Assembly: GCF_020181615.1 (NCBI RefSeq) | Contig: NZ_CP084029.1 | Location: 389,911 to 453,910 of the forward strand | Source: [Mycobacterium] crassicus | GTDB lineage: Bacteria > Actinomycetota > Actinomycetes > Mycobacteriales > Mycobacteriaceae | DNA length: 64,000 nucleotides | Direction of reading: 5' to 3' | Part shown: positions 17,734 to 25,643 of the stretch, piece by piece | Layout: each line of letters starts with the position of its first letter | How positions within the stretch are numbered: the stretch's first letter is position 1 | Translations under genes and position numbers: made by a program | The notes under the pieces: generated by a model | Seen by the model: only the letters and a program-made list of their open reading frames with translations | What the model was told of the DNA's origin: nothing | Databases searched by the model: none

Positions 17734-18642
17734 GTGCCTGAGTTGAACCGCCGCCAAGTCATGTTGATGTTGGGCGCCGGGGCCCTGGCCGCTGCCGCCC
17801 CCAGCCCCCTGGCCCGTGCCGTTCCCGCGCCTCCAGGAGCACCGGGGGATCCGGCGCAGCCACCGGCCGGCCCGGGATCCGCGGCGCCGGCACCGCCCGC
17901 GGCTGCCGCCAAACCTGCCGGCTACATCTGGCACGACGAATTCGACGGACCGGCGGGCTCGGCCCCGGACTCGTCGAAGTGGACGGTCTCCAATCACCGC
18001 ACCCCGATCCGGCGCCCGGTCGGCTGGGACCGGCCGGAGTACTTCTACCAGTACCGCGACAGCCGCAAGAACGTCTTCGTGGACGGCAACTCCAACCTCG
18101 TCATCCGGGCCACCAAGGAGGGCAACACCTTCTTCGGCGGCCTGGTTCACGGCAACTGGCGCGGCGGGATCGGCACCACCTGGGAAGCCCGGATCAAGCT
18201 GAACTGCCAGACCGCGGGCTGCTGGCCGGGCTGGTGGCTGTCCAACGACGACCCCGGCCGCGAAGGCGAAATCGACCTGATGGAGTGGTACGGCAACGGT
18301 GAGTGGCCGTCGGGCACCACCGTGCACGCCAATCCGTACGGCACCGCGTTCGAGACCCACGCCTTGCCGGTCGACGGCAACTGGCACACCTGGCGCGTCA
18401 CCTGGAACTCCAGCGGAATGTACTTCTGGCAGGACTACGTCGAGGGTATGGAGCCCTACTTCAGCGTCCCGGCCGTCGGTATCGAGAACATCGACGAGCC
18501 GGGCCGGGAGTGGCCGTTCAACGACCCCGGCTACACCGTGTTCCCGATCCTGAACCTGGCCGTCGGCGGCTCCGGGGGCGGCGACGCCCGGATCGGGTCC
18601 TACCCGGCCGACATGCTGATCGACTGGGTGCGGGTCTTCTAG
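17734..18642 (+). CDS. Exported glycosyl hydrolase family 16 beta-glucanase (Rv0315-like)
   Basis: 302 residues. The N-terminus has a twin-arginine signal (LNRRQVMLMLGAGALAAAA), then a Pro/Ala-rich linker and the GH16 domain from about residue 65. The catalytic motif EGEIDLMEWYG (E-x-D-x-x-E) is intact near residue 178. Substrate-cleft aromatics follow (W and F positions such as HTWRVTW and YFWQDYV). It should cleave beta-1,3- or mixed-linkage glucans outside the cell. A strong promoter 6 bases before the GTG start makes it leaderless. It converges with the next gene, overlapping by four bases. Confidence 0.88.
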   Translation: MPELNRRQVMLMLGAGALAAAAPSPLARAVPAPPGAPGDPAQPPAGPGSAAPAPPAAAAKPAGYIWHDEFDGPAGSAPDSSKWTVSNHRTPIRRPVGWDRPEYFYQYRDSRKNVFVDGNSNLVIRATKEGNTFFGGLVHGNWRGGIGTTWEARIKLNCQTAGCWPGWWLSNDDPGREGEIDLMEWYGNGEWPSGTTVHANPYGTAFETHALPVDGNWHTWRVTWNSSGMYFWQDYVEGMEPYFSVPAVGIENIDEPGREWPFNDPGYTVFPILNLAVGGSGGGDARIGSYPADMLIDWVRVF

Positions 18643-19529
18643 AGCCGCTTCGCCTCGCCGCTGACCTCGGTGGGCCCGGCTGTGTGTGCGTCCAGCCAGG
18701 CCACACCTTGGCGGGCGGCTCGGATCAGCGCGCCGCGCTCCCCGGCATAGCTGGCGATCGCCCCGAGCCCGGGCAGTGCGCCCAGCCGGTGATACCACTT
18801 GTTCGGGTGTGGCCGCTTGGTCACCTCGTCGAACGTCGCCCGCAGGATGCCCGCCAGCTGCCAGATGGTCCTGGTGATCACCACCGGGGTCGATGATGTG
18901 ATGGCCTGCAACGGCTTCCAGCCCGGCGGCGGCGTGTCCGGGAGCGGCTCGGGATCGGGCGGCGCCGGTACGTCGAAGTCCTCGGACAGCGGCCGCCGGC
19001 ACAGCACCTCCGACAGCAACCGCACCTGCTCACGCGGATCGGTGACGCCGTACTCGCGGGCCAGCGCGCACAGCACAATCGCATGGTTGACGAACCCGGC
19101 CAGCTCGCCGACCGGCACCACCCGGGCCAGCCAGCCGAAGGCCCCCGGTGAGGCCACCACCAAAGTGTTCAGCGCGCCGACCCGGTGCACCCACCAGTGG
19201 ACGTGCTGCTCGCGGCTCATCCGATCCCAGGCGGCGGTGCCGGGCAGGTCGACGGCGTTCATCAACTGCGCGCCGGCGTTCAGCGCGCGATCGCTCGCAC
19301 TGGGCCCGCGCCCGGCCTCGCGGCGACGACGCCCCAACCGCCACCGGCGGATCCGGTGGGTCAGACCGCGGGGCGGTCGCAGCAGCCGACGGGTGCGTCG
19401 GCGCAGCCCGATCGGGTCGGCTTCCGAGAGCAGATTGAGCAGCGGGTTGATGACGGCGACCGCGCGGCTGAGGGCATCGGCGACATCGGCGTCGCTCAAC
19501 TTGGCGTGTGGCTTCGGGAAGAGACCCAT
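18639..19529 (-). CDS. Conserved protein of unknown function
   Basis: 296 residues from ATG 19529. A very basic stretch (RRRTRRLLRPPRGLTHRIRR) lies near residues 45-75. A helical middle part follows (EQHVHWWVHRVGALNTLVVA, then FVNHAIVLCALAREYGVTD), then a Pro-rich hinge (PAPPDPEPLPDTPPPG) and a helical end. I recognise no enzyme motif. It lies directly next to the left repeat of the integrated element and would have been the gene after tRNA-Gly before integration. Confidence 0.65.
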   Translation of the reverse strand: MGLFPKPHAKLSDADVADALSRAVAVINPLLNLLSEADPIGLRRRTRRLLRPPRGLTHRIRRWRLGRRRREAGRGPSASDRALNAGAQLMNAVDLPGTAAWDRMSREQHVHWWVHRVGALNTLVVASPGAFGWLARVVPVGELAGFVNHAIVLCALAREYGVTDPREQVRLLSEVLCRRPLSEDFDVPAPPDPEPLPDTPPPGWKPLQAITSSTPVVITRTIWQLAGILRATFDEVTKRPHPNKWYHRLGALPGLGAIASYAGERGALIRAARQGVAWLDAHTAGPTEVSGEAKRL

Positions 19530-19561
19530 ACCGGTGATTGTGACCGGTGCCGTTGGTCGGT

Positions 19562-19607
19562 GTGGAGCCGATGACGGGAATCGAACCCGCGTATTCAGCT
19601 TGGGAAG
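19562..19607. repeat. Left attachment repeat (orphan tRNA-Gly 3' half)
   Basis: Identical over 46 bases to 26870-26915. It contains the tRNA-Gly 3' end including the encoded CCA, through the T arm into the anticodon loop, then diverges (left GTCGATTC, right CTGATGTT after GGAA), so it cannot encode a tRNA. Confidence 0.85.
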
Positions 19608-19800
19608 TCGATTCAACCCGTCTTCGCGTGTCTTCCGGTGTTCAAGAACTGCGCCGTCCTGCGCTGATGCGTCCGGACACGTCCACGGATGTCCGCTGAA
19701 GCGGCAGGGACTTGTGACACCACCGTGACACTGGAGGGCATTTGGACTCGCTCTGCTGAGGACCGTTCGTGGGCGCTTCGCTTGGGGGCGGCCAAGGGGC

Positions 19801-20355
19801 CTATAGCTTCTTGTAGAAGAAGTACGCGGGCTGCGCAGTAGCGGGCGATACCCACCTCCGACCCAACAACGGAGGCAACGGCTGCCCGTCGTCCAGCACG
19901 GTGAATCCATGCCGTCTATAGAACGGGCGCAAACGGTCGGCTTCGAGGTCGTCCGTCACATTGCCAAACCAGACTCGTACTCCTCGAGAAGCCAGCGTTG
20001 TCTCCAGAAAGGCAAGCATCTGTGAACCGATGCCCTGCTCACGCGCTTCCGGCCTGACGCCGATCAGGTCGAGTTCGCTGTGTTTGTCGAGGACCGGGGC
20101 GTAGTCATTCTCGCTTGGCAACTGAGCGCCGCTCTTGGCCATCAGAGCTGACCCGGCCGCAACCTGCGCCCGGCAGGAGAGAGCAGCCCCGAGCAATTGC
20201 TGGGTGGTGTCACTGCGAAACTGAATAACTAACGGCTTATACAGGTCATCGTGGGCTGTCATCGGCACGGCGTTCGGGGCGATGTCATCGAATATGTCGA
20301 GAAATAGGCCCAAGACTTCTTGGCGCTCCGCGTCGCTGTTCGCTATTTGAATCAC
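19801..20355 (-). CDS. GNAT family N-acetyltransferase
   Basis: 184 residues from a GTG start. The acetyl-CoA loop is LDLIGVRPEAREQGIGSQML (about residues 94-113; R/Q-x-x-G-I-G). A later FYRRHGFTVLDD is the usual GNAT strand and Phe/Gly region. The substrate is unknown. It is the last gene on the left side of the integrated element and may be cargo that modifies a small molecule or protein. Confidence 0.75.
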   Translation of the reverse strand: MIQIANSDAERQEVLGLFLDIFDDIAPNAVPMTAHDDLYKPLVIQFRSDTTQQLLGAALSCRAQVAAGSALMAKSGAQLPSENDYAPVLDKHSELDLIGVRPEAREQGIGSQMLAFLETTLASRGVRVWFGNVTDDLEADRLRPFYRRHGFTVLDDGQPLPPLLGRRWVSPATAQPAYFFYKKL

Positions 20356-20391
20356 ACAAAAATGCTACGCGAGGAGTCGTCGCCAGGATCA

Positions 20392-20973
20392 CTAAGCAGG
20401 CGAGGTGGAGTCTCGAAGCTTCAAATACTGATGTCCCAGTTCGGTTATCTCGAAGAGAGTCTTGAGGTCGGTCTGGTCTGCGCCCACCAGGGCGGCCGGG
20501 CTCAAGTCCGTTTTTCCCCGCACAAACCCGATTTGTTTTAGACGCGTGACAGCTTCAAAAGCCTTGGCGGAGTCGTAGTCTCCGCCGAATCTAACCGGGT
20601 CTGGCGACGCGAACGTCAGCAGATATTTGGCCTCGTCGCCGGTCAGGAAGTTCGCGACCAGAAACTGCAATGCCTTGATCTCGTCGCCCTGCTGCTCCTG
20701 CCTAGCCTCCAACTTCTGGTACTTGAGAGAGCCGCCGCCTGGAAATTCGATGCTTTCAAAGATCGTTCGCAGCCAAGGCGAAAAACCAACGACGAGCAGC
20801 GTGATCGCCCAGCCGTCAATATGCGCGGTGCGGTCGATGATGTGCCACAACAAGAATCCTGCCGAGGTGAGGGAGAGCGCCACCGACGGCACGACGTACG
20901 ACGCGGGCCACTTCGCCTTATTTGCCACCTGCGCCAGTTTAGCCGACGGCCACCCCTGGCCATCTGGACGCAA
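20392..20973 (-). CDS. Membrane protein of unknown function
   Basis: Up to 193 residues. Two membrane segments lie near the N-terminus (SYVVPSVALSLTSAGFLLWH and GWAITLLVVGFSPWLRTIF), followed by a coiled stretch (YQKLEARQEQQGDEIKALQF) and a soluble C-terminal part with a winged-helix look (FEAVTRLKQIGFVRGKTD, LFEITELGHQYLKLRD). The only far upstream start is TTG at 20973; a GTG further in is possible, so the N-terminus is uncertain. A membrane anchor joined to a coiled coil and small domain is a common plan in phage-defence cargo, but I infer no function. Confidence 0.55.
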   Translation of the reverse strand: MRPDGQGWPSAKLAQVANKAKWPASYVVPSVALSLTSAGFLLWHIIDRTAHIDGWAITLLVVGFSPWLRTIFESIEFPGGGSLKYQKLEARQEQQGDEIKALQFLVANFLTGDEAKYLLTFASPDPVRFGGDYDSAKAFEAVTRLKQIGFVRGKTDLSPAALVGADQTDLKTLFEITELGHQYLKLRDSTSPA

Positions 20974-21233
20974 TAGGCCTGTGCGCCCAAATGGACTGCT
21001 TCCCAGGCCGTCTCAGAGAAATGAGCTGTAGATGCGCTGGAATCGTCTCCCCAACGGCCAACTGACCTACTCGATGAGAACGAGACAACCTGGGTGTTTG
21101 GCATCGCATAGGGTGTTTGGAACGTCAAGTATCCGCAGGTAGATGCGTTAGCCGCGTTGGCTGTATACGAACGATGGCGGAACTACTGCGGACTGCTTGC
21201 GGACGGCAGCATGTAGTAAACGGTGACGAGTAG

Positions 21234-21992
21234 TCACCATGCCCTGAGTTTGTCGATGCGTTCCGAGACTTCTCCAGACTCTGGCAGCTCAACTGCATAC
21301 CCCATCTCCCTGAGGACTTCGACCGCCTCGCCCGGCGAATCACGAACCGCCGCCCTCGTCTGGAGCCGACGCCATTTCGTGCGACCGTTGGCGATGACTT
21401 CCCGCCAGTTCGGTCCTGCACAGAAACCACAGTCAGCGATCAAGAACTCGATGACGTCCTCAATACACGGCCGGAAGCGTTCGGCACCCATAGGTATGTG
21501 CAGCGACTGAAAGCTGTGCGGCGTCGGATGCTCAAGCTGCGACAGGATGTGGGAAGCTGCGCCTCTGTGCGCAGTTACTTGGACGTGCGAATGGGGCTTC
21601 GAATGCGCGTCGCGATCATAGTCCCAGCGAATGATCGGCGCGCGCTCTAGCGTCGATTTCAGCTCTAACGTCGAGTGTTCGACCGCCAGATATTTCCCAT
21701 ACGAGTCGAGACACAACTTGTAGTTCGCTCGGAGCGTCGCAAGATCGCCGCGAGTGCTGCCGTCATCGCATCTAGCGAGGAGCGGAAACTCCGCAGCAAT
21801 CACGGCGCGTGTCTCGTTCTCGCGGAAAATCGCTTCTAACGTTGCGCTGGCCTGAGAATCAACATGCAACGCTAGGAGGGCATAGCTCAGATCGAATGCG
21901 AAATTGGCGACGCCATTCTGGAAGGTTTCAAGTTCAGCTTGCGCCGCGCGTCTAGATGGAGGTGTCGGCGAGGAGGTAGGCGATTGATTCAA
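21234..21992 (-). CDS. Conserved protein of unknown function, second gene of a pair
   Basis: About 252 residues. No ATG is available; the TTG at 21992, overlapping the preceding small gene, is the most plausible start but uncertain. The middle has a His cluster (RWDYDRDAHSKPHSHVQV), and near the C-terminus SLHIPMGAERFRPCIEDV then IEFLIADCGF. I recall similar His-rich plus FRPC-x-EDV-x-EFL proteins in actinobacteria, without known function. The coupling to a 65-residue acidic protein resembles toxin-antitoxin or two-component defence pairs. Confidence 0.5.
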   Translation of the reverse strand: MNQSPTSSPTPPSRRAAQAELETFQNGVANFAFDLSYALLALHVDSQASATLEAIFRENETRAVIAAEFPLLARCDDGSTRGDLATLRANYKLCLDSYGKYLAVEHSTLELKSTLERAPIIRWDYDRDAHSKPHSHVQVTAHRGAASHILSQLEHPTPHSFQSLHIPMGAERFRPCIEDVIEFLIADCGFCAGPNWREVIANGRTKWRRLQTRAAVRDSPGEAVEVLREMGYAVELPESGEVSERIDKLRAW

Positions 21993-22149
21993 GCTCTTCC
22001 CATGCTTCGTACTCGTCACCGACGAGCACATATTTGTCCGCACGCGCACGCAACTCATCCAGCACGAGGCCCAACTTCGAGAGAATCTCCTCACGCCGGG
22101 CCCGCAGTTCCTCATCGCTCATGGAGAGCGTTGCTATCTTGTCACCCAT
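21952..22149 (-). CDS. Small acidic helical protein, first gene of a pair
   Basis: 65 residues from ATG 22149, preceded by GGGGAG-type purines (AAGGGGAGTGCGCG). Sequence features: ELRARREEILSKLGLVLDEL and DEYEAWEELESIAYLL, both strongly amphipathic and acidic. It is almost all helix and could be a partner or antitoxin of the protein encoded just downstream, with which it overlaps. No DNA-binding motif is visible. Confidence 0.55.
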   Translation of the reverse strand: MGDKIATLSMSDEELRARREEILSKLGLVLDELRARADKYVLVGDEYEAWEELESIAYLLADTSI

Positions 22150-22457
22150 CGCGCACTCCCCTTCAAGGTACGTCGTCAGTGTGGCACCGCACGGCGTGTG
22201 ATGTCATCTGCCGTCTCGGCATGTCATGCACCAGTCTGGACCAACCGTCTGACAAGTCGCCGCATAGAAGCCTCTGAACTGGAACTTCTACCCACCGGAT
22301 AGATGTAACTACGGGCTTCTTGGGGCGATTCAAGACTGGCCGTCCTGCCGCTTTCTGCGGAGAGAGAGAAGGCGCTGGCCGTGCGAGGCGAGGCAGCGGG
22401 CCGGCTAGGGGGCATCCCCCCAGGGGTCGCTCCGACGTAGTTGCGGCGGCTTTCCGT
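22150..22457. other. Intergenic stretch inside the element
   Basis: 308 bases with no supportable gene. It contains the hairpin GGGGG-CAT-CCCCC (22408-22420) about 40 bases beyond the serine recombinase stop, a possible terminator for that minus-strand gene, without a T tract. The remainder should hold the promoter of the 65-residue gene; I see no clear -35/-10 pair. Confidence 0.4.
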
Positions 22458-23042
22458 TCAGTCTGCCAGCACTCGGTAGATGGTCGCTCTGCTGACGCCC
22501 AGGGCTTTAGCGATCACCGGGGCTGCTTCGCCGCTGGCGCGCATACGGCGTGCCAGTTCAGCCTTGTCGGTGTCCAGCGCTTTGGGGCGGCCGATGTGTT
22601 GGCCGCGTGCGCGACGTGCCTCGCGGGCAGCAGAGCGGCGTTCTTTGCCTAGCTCCAATTCAAGTTCGGCCAGCGATGCCAGCACACCGGCGATCATGCG
22701 GCCGGTGGCGTTGCTGGTGTCGATACCCTCCCGCAGCGACCGGATGATGATGTCGCGCTGGCCCAGGTCTCGGATGGTCGCCATGACTTCGGCGGCGTTA
22801 CGGCCCAGGCGGTCGATGCCGGTCACGGTGATGGTGTCACCGGGCCGGGCGTAGTCGAGCAGGGCATCGAGTCCGGGGCGCTGTTCGCGGGTGCTGGTGC
22901 CAGTCAGCTTGTCGCTGTATAGCCGGTCAGGGTCCACGCCTGCGGCAGTGAGCGCGTCGGCCTGTGCGTCAAGGCTTTGATGGCCGGTGCTCACTCTCAT
23001 GTAGCCGAGGATGGTTCCGGTGGGGGCGAAGGCGGCGAGCAT
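22458..23042 (-). CDS. Serine recombinase (resolvase/invertase family)
   Basis: 194 residues from ATG 23042. Catalytic N-terminal domain: GYMRVSTGHQSLDAQADAL with the nucleophilic Ser, then TVTGIDRLGRNAAEV with the D-R-L-G-R motif; the helix region ELELELGKERRSAAREARR follows. The last 45 residues are the Hin-type HTH (ARRMRASGEAAPVIAKALGV SRATIYRVLAD). It is complete and likely active. Within an element already carrying a tyrosine integrase it may resolve multimers or invert DNA. A TACAAT element 6 bases upstream of the ATG suggests a leaderless transcript. Confidence 0.88.
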   Translation of the reverse strand: MLAAFAPTGTILGYMRVSTGHQSLDAQADALTAAGVDPDRLYSDKLTGTSTREQRPGLDALLDYARPGDTITVTGIDRLGRNAAEVMATIRDLGQRDIIIRSLREGIDTSNATGRMIAGVLASLAELELELGKERRSAAREARRARGQHIGRPKALDTDKAELARRMRASGEAAPVIAKALGVSRATIYRVLAD

Positions 23043-23048
23043 GGCTCA

Positions 23049-23181
23049 ATTGTATCTCAAAAATCGCAGAACATCGATAAATGAGACGATTGTTTTGAGT
23101 CGACTTGTGAGACTTCGTGACGTGGAATTTTCTAGCCTGCAACATGGTCCAGCGTCAGCGTCTCAGTTCTTTAGTTTTGAG
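23049..23181. promoter_or_regulatory. Serine recombinase promoter with CTCAAAA/TTTTGAG repeats
   Basis: On the minus strand TACAAT (23049-23054) ends 6 bases before the ATG. CTCAAAA at 23056-23062 and TTTTGAG at 23093-23099 form an inverted pair, and TTTTGAG recurs at 23175-23181. These may be recombinase subsites (res) or an operator for autoregulation. Confidence 0.45.
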
Positions 23182-23213
23182 ATGTGAGCAGCGGTCAGGC
23201 TGAAATGGGCATG

Positions 23214-23256
23214 AAAAAGCCTCGCGTGTCGATGTGTGGATCGACAACAGCGAGGC
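23214..23256 (-). terminator. Rho-independent terminator after the 52-residue gene
   Basis: GCCTCGC (23219-23225) pairs with GCGAGGC (23250-23256), with an inner TGTCGAT/ATCGACA stem. Read on the minus strand, the hairpin is followed by five T (AAAAA at 23214-23218). It lies 90 bases past the small membrane gene. Confidence 0.65.
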
Positions 23257-23346
23257 GCATGGCTTCTAGCGTCTGACGCGGGTTACGCGCCTAGCGCGGT
23301 GCTAGGGCGGCACGAGGAGTCCTTGCTGTCCGGCGCGATTCGTTTC

Positions 23347-23505
23347 CTACCGTCGCCGAAGTTGTTCGAGCAGTTCGGTCATGGCATGCGTCCACGCAAG
23401 CAGACGCCTCATGGGCTTCTCGCTTGAGCAGAACACCGCACCGTAAATCAACGGCACATGCGTGAGGACCACTAGCACCAGCAAAGCCAAGGTGTCATGG
23501 ACCAT
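23347..23505 (-). CDS. Small membrane protein, 52 residues
   Basis: Starts at ATG 23505 with an ideal AGGAGG ribosome binding site 6-7 bases upstream. One membrane segment (TLALLVLVVLTHVPLIYGAV) is followed by a basic helical tail (KPMRRLLAWTHAMTELLEQLRRR). The longer open frame upstream reads through a terminator and is not used. The gene is bracketed by an intrinsic terminator on each side, making it an isolated small transcription unit. Possible roles are a holin-like, toxin or immunity peptide; the sequence does not decide. Confidence 0.55.
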   Translation of the reverse strand: MVHDTLALLVLVVLTHVPLIYGAVFCSSEKPMRRLLAWTHAMTELLEQLRRR

Positions 23506-23552
23506 CTGCCGACCTCCTGATGGGAGAGGAAATGCGCCCGGATTGTGGGCAC

Positions 23553-23576
23553 AAAAAAAGCCGGGCAATCCCGGCT
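23553..23576 (-). terminator. Strong intrinsic terminator upstream of the 52-residue gene
   Basis: AGCCGGG (23559-23565), loop CAAT, CCCGGCT (23570-23576). On the minus strand the stem is followed by seven T (23553-23559). It sits only 48 bases before the ATG of the small membrane gene, so it either insulates that gene or acts as an attenuator in its leader. Confidence 0.75.
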
Positions 23577-24287
23577 AACTGGACGCAGCCTGATGGGAGC
23601 GCCCTCCACTGCCTACTGGCGGTGAAGTCTTTGTGGATGCTGCTGTGCCGCCATGGCTAGGCGCGACGCGCACATTCTCGCCACGGCGGAAGTGAGGAGG
23701 GTTCGGGCGAAAGCGTGGGATTTCGTCTCGCCGCAACTGGTTGAGGCTGATCCTGCAACGAGGACTAATCGCGATTTTGGGCGCAAGAGATGACTGGCAT
23801 CTGTGCGGCCAGAGTAGTTGAACGGCTCTGGGCTGTGCGTTTGCGACACGCGACCCGTCAGTAAAGAAATGGCCGCTTACCCACTTTTGGGCACGCGACC
23901 GCTATCGGACTCACTGTAAGGCATGTCGCATGGATGGACCGGCTACGACACACCCGGTAAGCCCCAAACGCGGCGTCGCATGAAGCTTTATCGAACGCAG
24001 CGACCTCCGGGCGAATAGGAACTTGATGCAAGGGGGGTGGTATCGAATCTCTAGCGAGGGGGGCCGACTACCCCTTGTGGGGGCTATGCGTGGGGTTGCA
24101 AGTTACGAAAATATGTTGCGTGGCCGACTGCCTTCCGTGAGCGCAGTCGCCAGCTTGGTAGATATTCATAGAGTGCGGTTCCGTTTATGCAGGTAGAAGT
24201 GCTACGCGTTCACGCTCACCGTGAAATCCGTTGGCCGTGAACGTGAACCCGCGACTCGCTGCGGCGCGGGCTAGAGCTCTTAGGTCG
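23577..24287. other. Long apparently non-coding stretch inside the element
   Basis: 711 bases without a convincing gene. A 78-codon minus-strand frame (23613-23849) has no family look and no ribosome binding site. The stretch includes G-rich runs (about 24035 and 24058-24090) and an AT-rich point (ACGAAAATATGTT, near 24110). It could hold the origin or a regulatory RNA of the element; I see no iteron set and no tRNA. Confidence 0.35.
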
Positions 24288-24683
24288 CTAAGCAGACCGC
24301 AGGTCGGTCTGGCGCTTGAGGCTGTTCCGATAAGGGTGGACGCGGCACGCCTCGTAATGCTTCCCGCAGCCACCGGCGATGGCATGAGGCGGCACAACGA
24401 GACACTGAGCGGTGGACTCCTTTGAGATCCACCCCCGGTCCTTGGCGCGCTTGATCGCGTTCGACACTGCAGATTTCGTGAGGGGTTTCAGCTGACCGTC
24501 TGGGCCGGGCTTCGCCAGCAAGCGTCCGAGTTCGCCGGGCGCGAAGTTGGCATGGCCGTTGGCGCGGTGCTTCGCGAACGCGAGACAGGCGAGGCGCAAC
24601 CAATCGGCTAGTGACGGGTCCGCCGCCCGCTCGAGCCATACGGACTGGTAGTGGCGAGCCCAGTAGTTGATCGTTGCAATCAC
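24288..24683 (-). CDS. Winged-helix-type protein of a phage-like element
   Basis: 131 residues, start ATG 24683 overlapping the stop of the preceding gene (ATGA). The N-terminus resembles element-borne replication-initiation helpers (YWARHYQSVWLERAADPSLA). A wHTH-like region follows: LTKSAVSNAIKRAKDRGWIS. Then a Cys/His cluster (AQCLVVPPHAIAGGCGKHYE, ACRVH) could bind zinc. Such proteins sit beside the excisionase gene in mycobacterial integrated elements. A role in replication or excision control is inference. Confidence 0.6.
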   Translation of the reverse strand: MIATINYWARHYQSVWLERAADPSLADWLRLACLAFAKHRANGHANFAPGELGRLLAKPGPDGQLKPLTKSAVSNAIKRAKDRGWISKESTAQCLVVPPHAIAGGCGKHYEACRVHPYRNSLKRQTDLRSA

Positions 24684-24868
24684 GCGACGCTCGCGGTGAC
24701 CAGGGCTTCGACGTAGTCGAGCAAGGCGGATTCGGGAATGAGGCGTCTACTGCCTACCTTCACCGACCGCAGCCGGCCAGCGGACATCTCGGTGTAGAGC
24801 TTCGACCGGCTCAGGCCGGTCCTGGTCATGACGTCTCGGATGCTGTTCAGGCAGACGTTCTCGGTCAT
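24680..24868 (-). CDS. Excisionase/AlpA-like HTH protein
   Basis: 62 residues: IRDVMTRTGLSRSKLYTEM then GRLRSVKVGSRRLIPESALL, the typical MerR-like/AlpA DNA-binding fold used by excisionases. It is divergent from the XRE repressor gene, with a 121-bp control region between. Together with the integrase it should set the direction of recombination. It is the first gene of the minus-strand operon with the wHTH protein. Confidence 0.75.
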   Translation of the reverse strand: MTENVCLNSIRDVMTRTGLSRSKLYTEMSAGRLRSVKVGSRRLIPESALLDYVEALVTASVA

Positions 24869-24989
24869 GCGGTTCCTCGGTGCTGCACTCGTGACCGCTC
24901 CGGAACGGAGCGTGTCTATCTCGGTCTGTTCCGTAACGTAGCGTACAACGTGTTCGACAATGCCGCTACTCTCGTGTCATTATGGCGTA
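24869..24989. promoter_or_regulatory. Divergent control region between excisionase-like and repressor genes
   Basis: CGCTCC-N5-GGAGCG (24896-24912) is a perfect palindrome near the excisionase-like start. On the plus strand TTCGAC (24953-24958) and CATTAT (24978-24983) with 19 bases between could serve the repressor gene, with the -10 ending 6 bases before ATG 24990. A GTAACGTAGCGTAC stretch in the middle is another possible binding site. Confidence 0.5.
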
Positions 24990-25643
24990 ATGCCGAGCAT
25001 CAACCGTGACGCCAAGAGCTTCGAGATGAATCGTGCCCACTGGTTTGCCTTCGCGGTCAAGCAACGCCGGACGGCGCTCAGGCTTACAGCTGCGGAGCTG
25101 TCGCGGCGCACCGCTGGCCTGGGCTATCCCATAAGCCGGGGCGCTATTGCGAAGATCGAATCCCAAGCGCGTTCCGGCAAGATTGACGTGGCTGAGGTGC
25201 TGGTACTAGCGCGAGCCCTGGATGTACCCCCGGCTCTTCTGCTCTTCCCTGGCTTCGCGACCGACGGGCCAGAGGAACTCCTGCCCGGATACTTTGCTCG
25301 CAGCGACGACGCTGTCCGTTGGGTGGCGGGGTCAATCGCGTACCCGCAGGAGTACGAGCTTTCCAGCATGCGCCGCATTGGAGATCCTGCACCGCCCAAT
25401 AGTGGCGTGAATCTTGTGGAAGATACGTCCCTGCTTGCGGAGGCGCTCGAAACCCGCACGTCGCTGGTGAGGTATCTGGAGCGCGTGGAAGGTGATGCAC
25501 AAGAGGTCGAAAACGCCCACGAGATGTTGCAGCGGAACGCTGAGCAGATCGCCGCGATACGTCACCGAAGGCGCAATTCGTTGATGGATCTGTGGGGCAT
25601 GCACCCCTCGCTAGGCGACAGGGAGGATGACAACGATGAGTAG
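24990..25643 (+). CDS. XRE-family HTH regulator of the element
   Basis: 217 residues from ATG 24990. HTH_XRE region: RRTALRLTAAELSRRTAGLG then YPISRGAIAKIESQARSGK and VLVLARALDVPPALLLFPG (about residues 20-80). The C-terminal part is helical and charged (LVRYLERVEGDAQEVENAHE) and may dimerise. It probably represses the divergent excisionase-like operon. It overlaps the integrase gene, so both are on one transcript and the element would be kept integrated while the repressor is made. Confidence 0.75.
   Translation: MPSINRDAKSFEMNRAHWFAFAVKQRRTALRLTAAELSRRTAGLGYPISRGAIAKIESQARSGKIDVAEVLVLARALDVPPALLLFPGFATDGPEELLPGYFARSDDAVRWVAGSIAYPQEYELSSMRRIGDPAPPNSGVNLVEDTSLLAEALETRTSLVRYLERVEGDAQEVENAHEMLQRNAEQIAAIRHRRRNSLMDLWGMHPSLGDREDDNDE

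Noticed and set aside
22224..22415. 63-codon minus-strand frame upstream of the 65-residue gene
   Set aside because: Low-complexity Ser/Arg product and no start signal; treated as intergenic.
23613..23849. 78-codon minus-strand frame in the island
   Set aside because: No ribosome binding site, no family look, and a strong terminator follows only after a long gap; not supportable as a gene.
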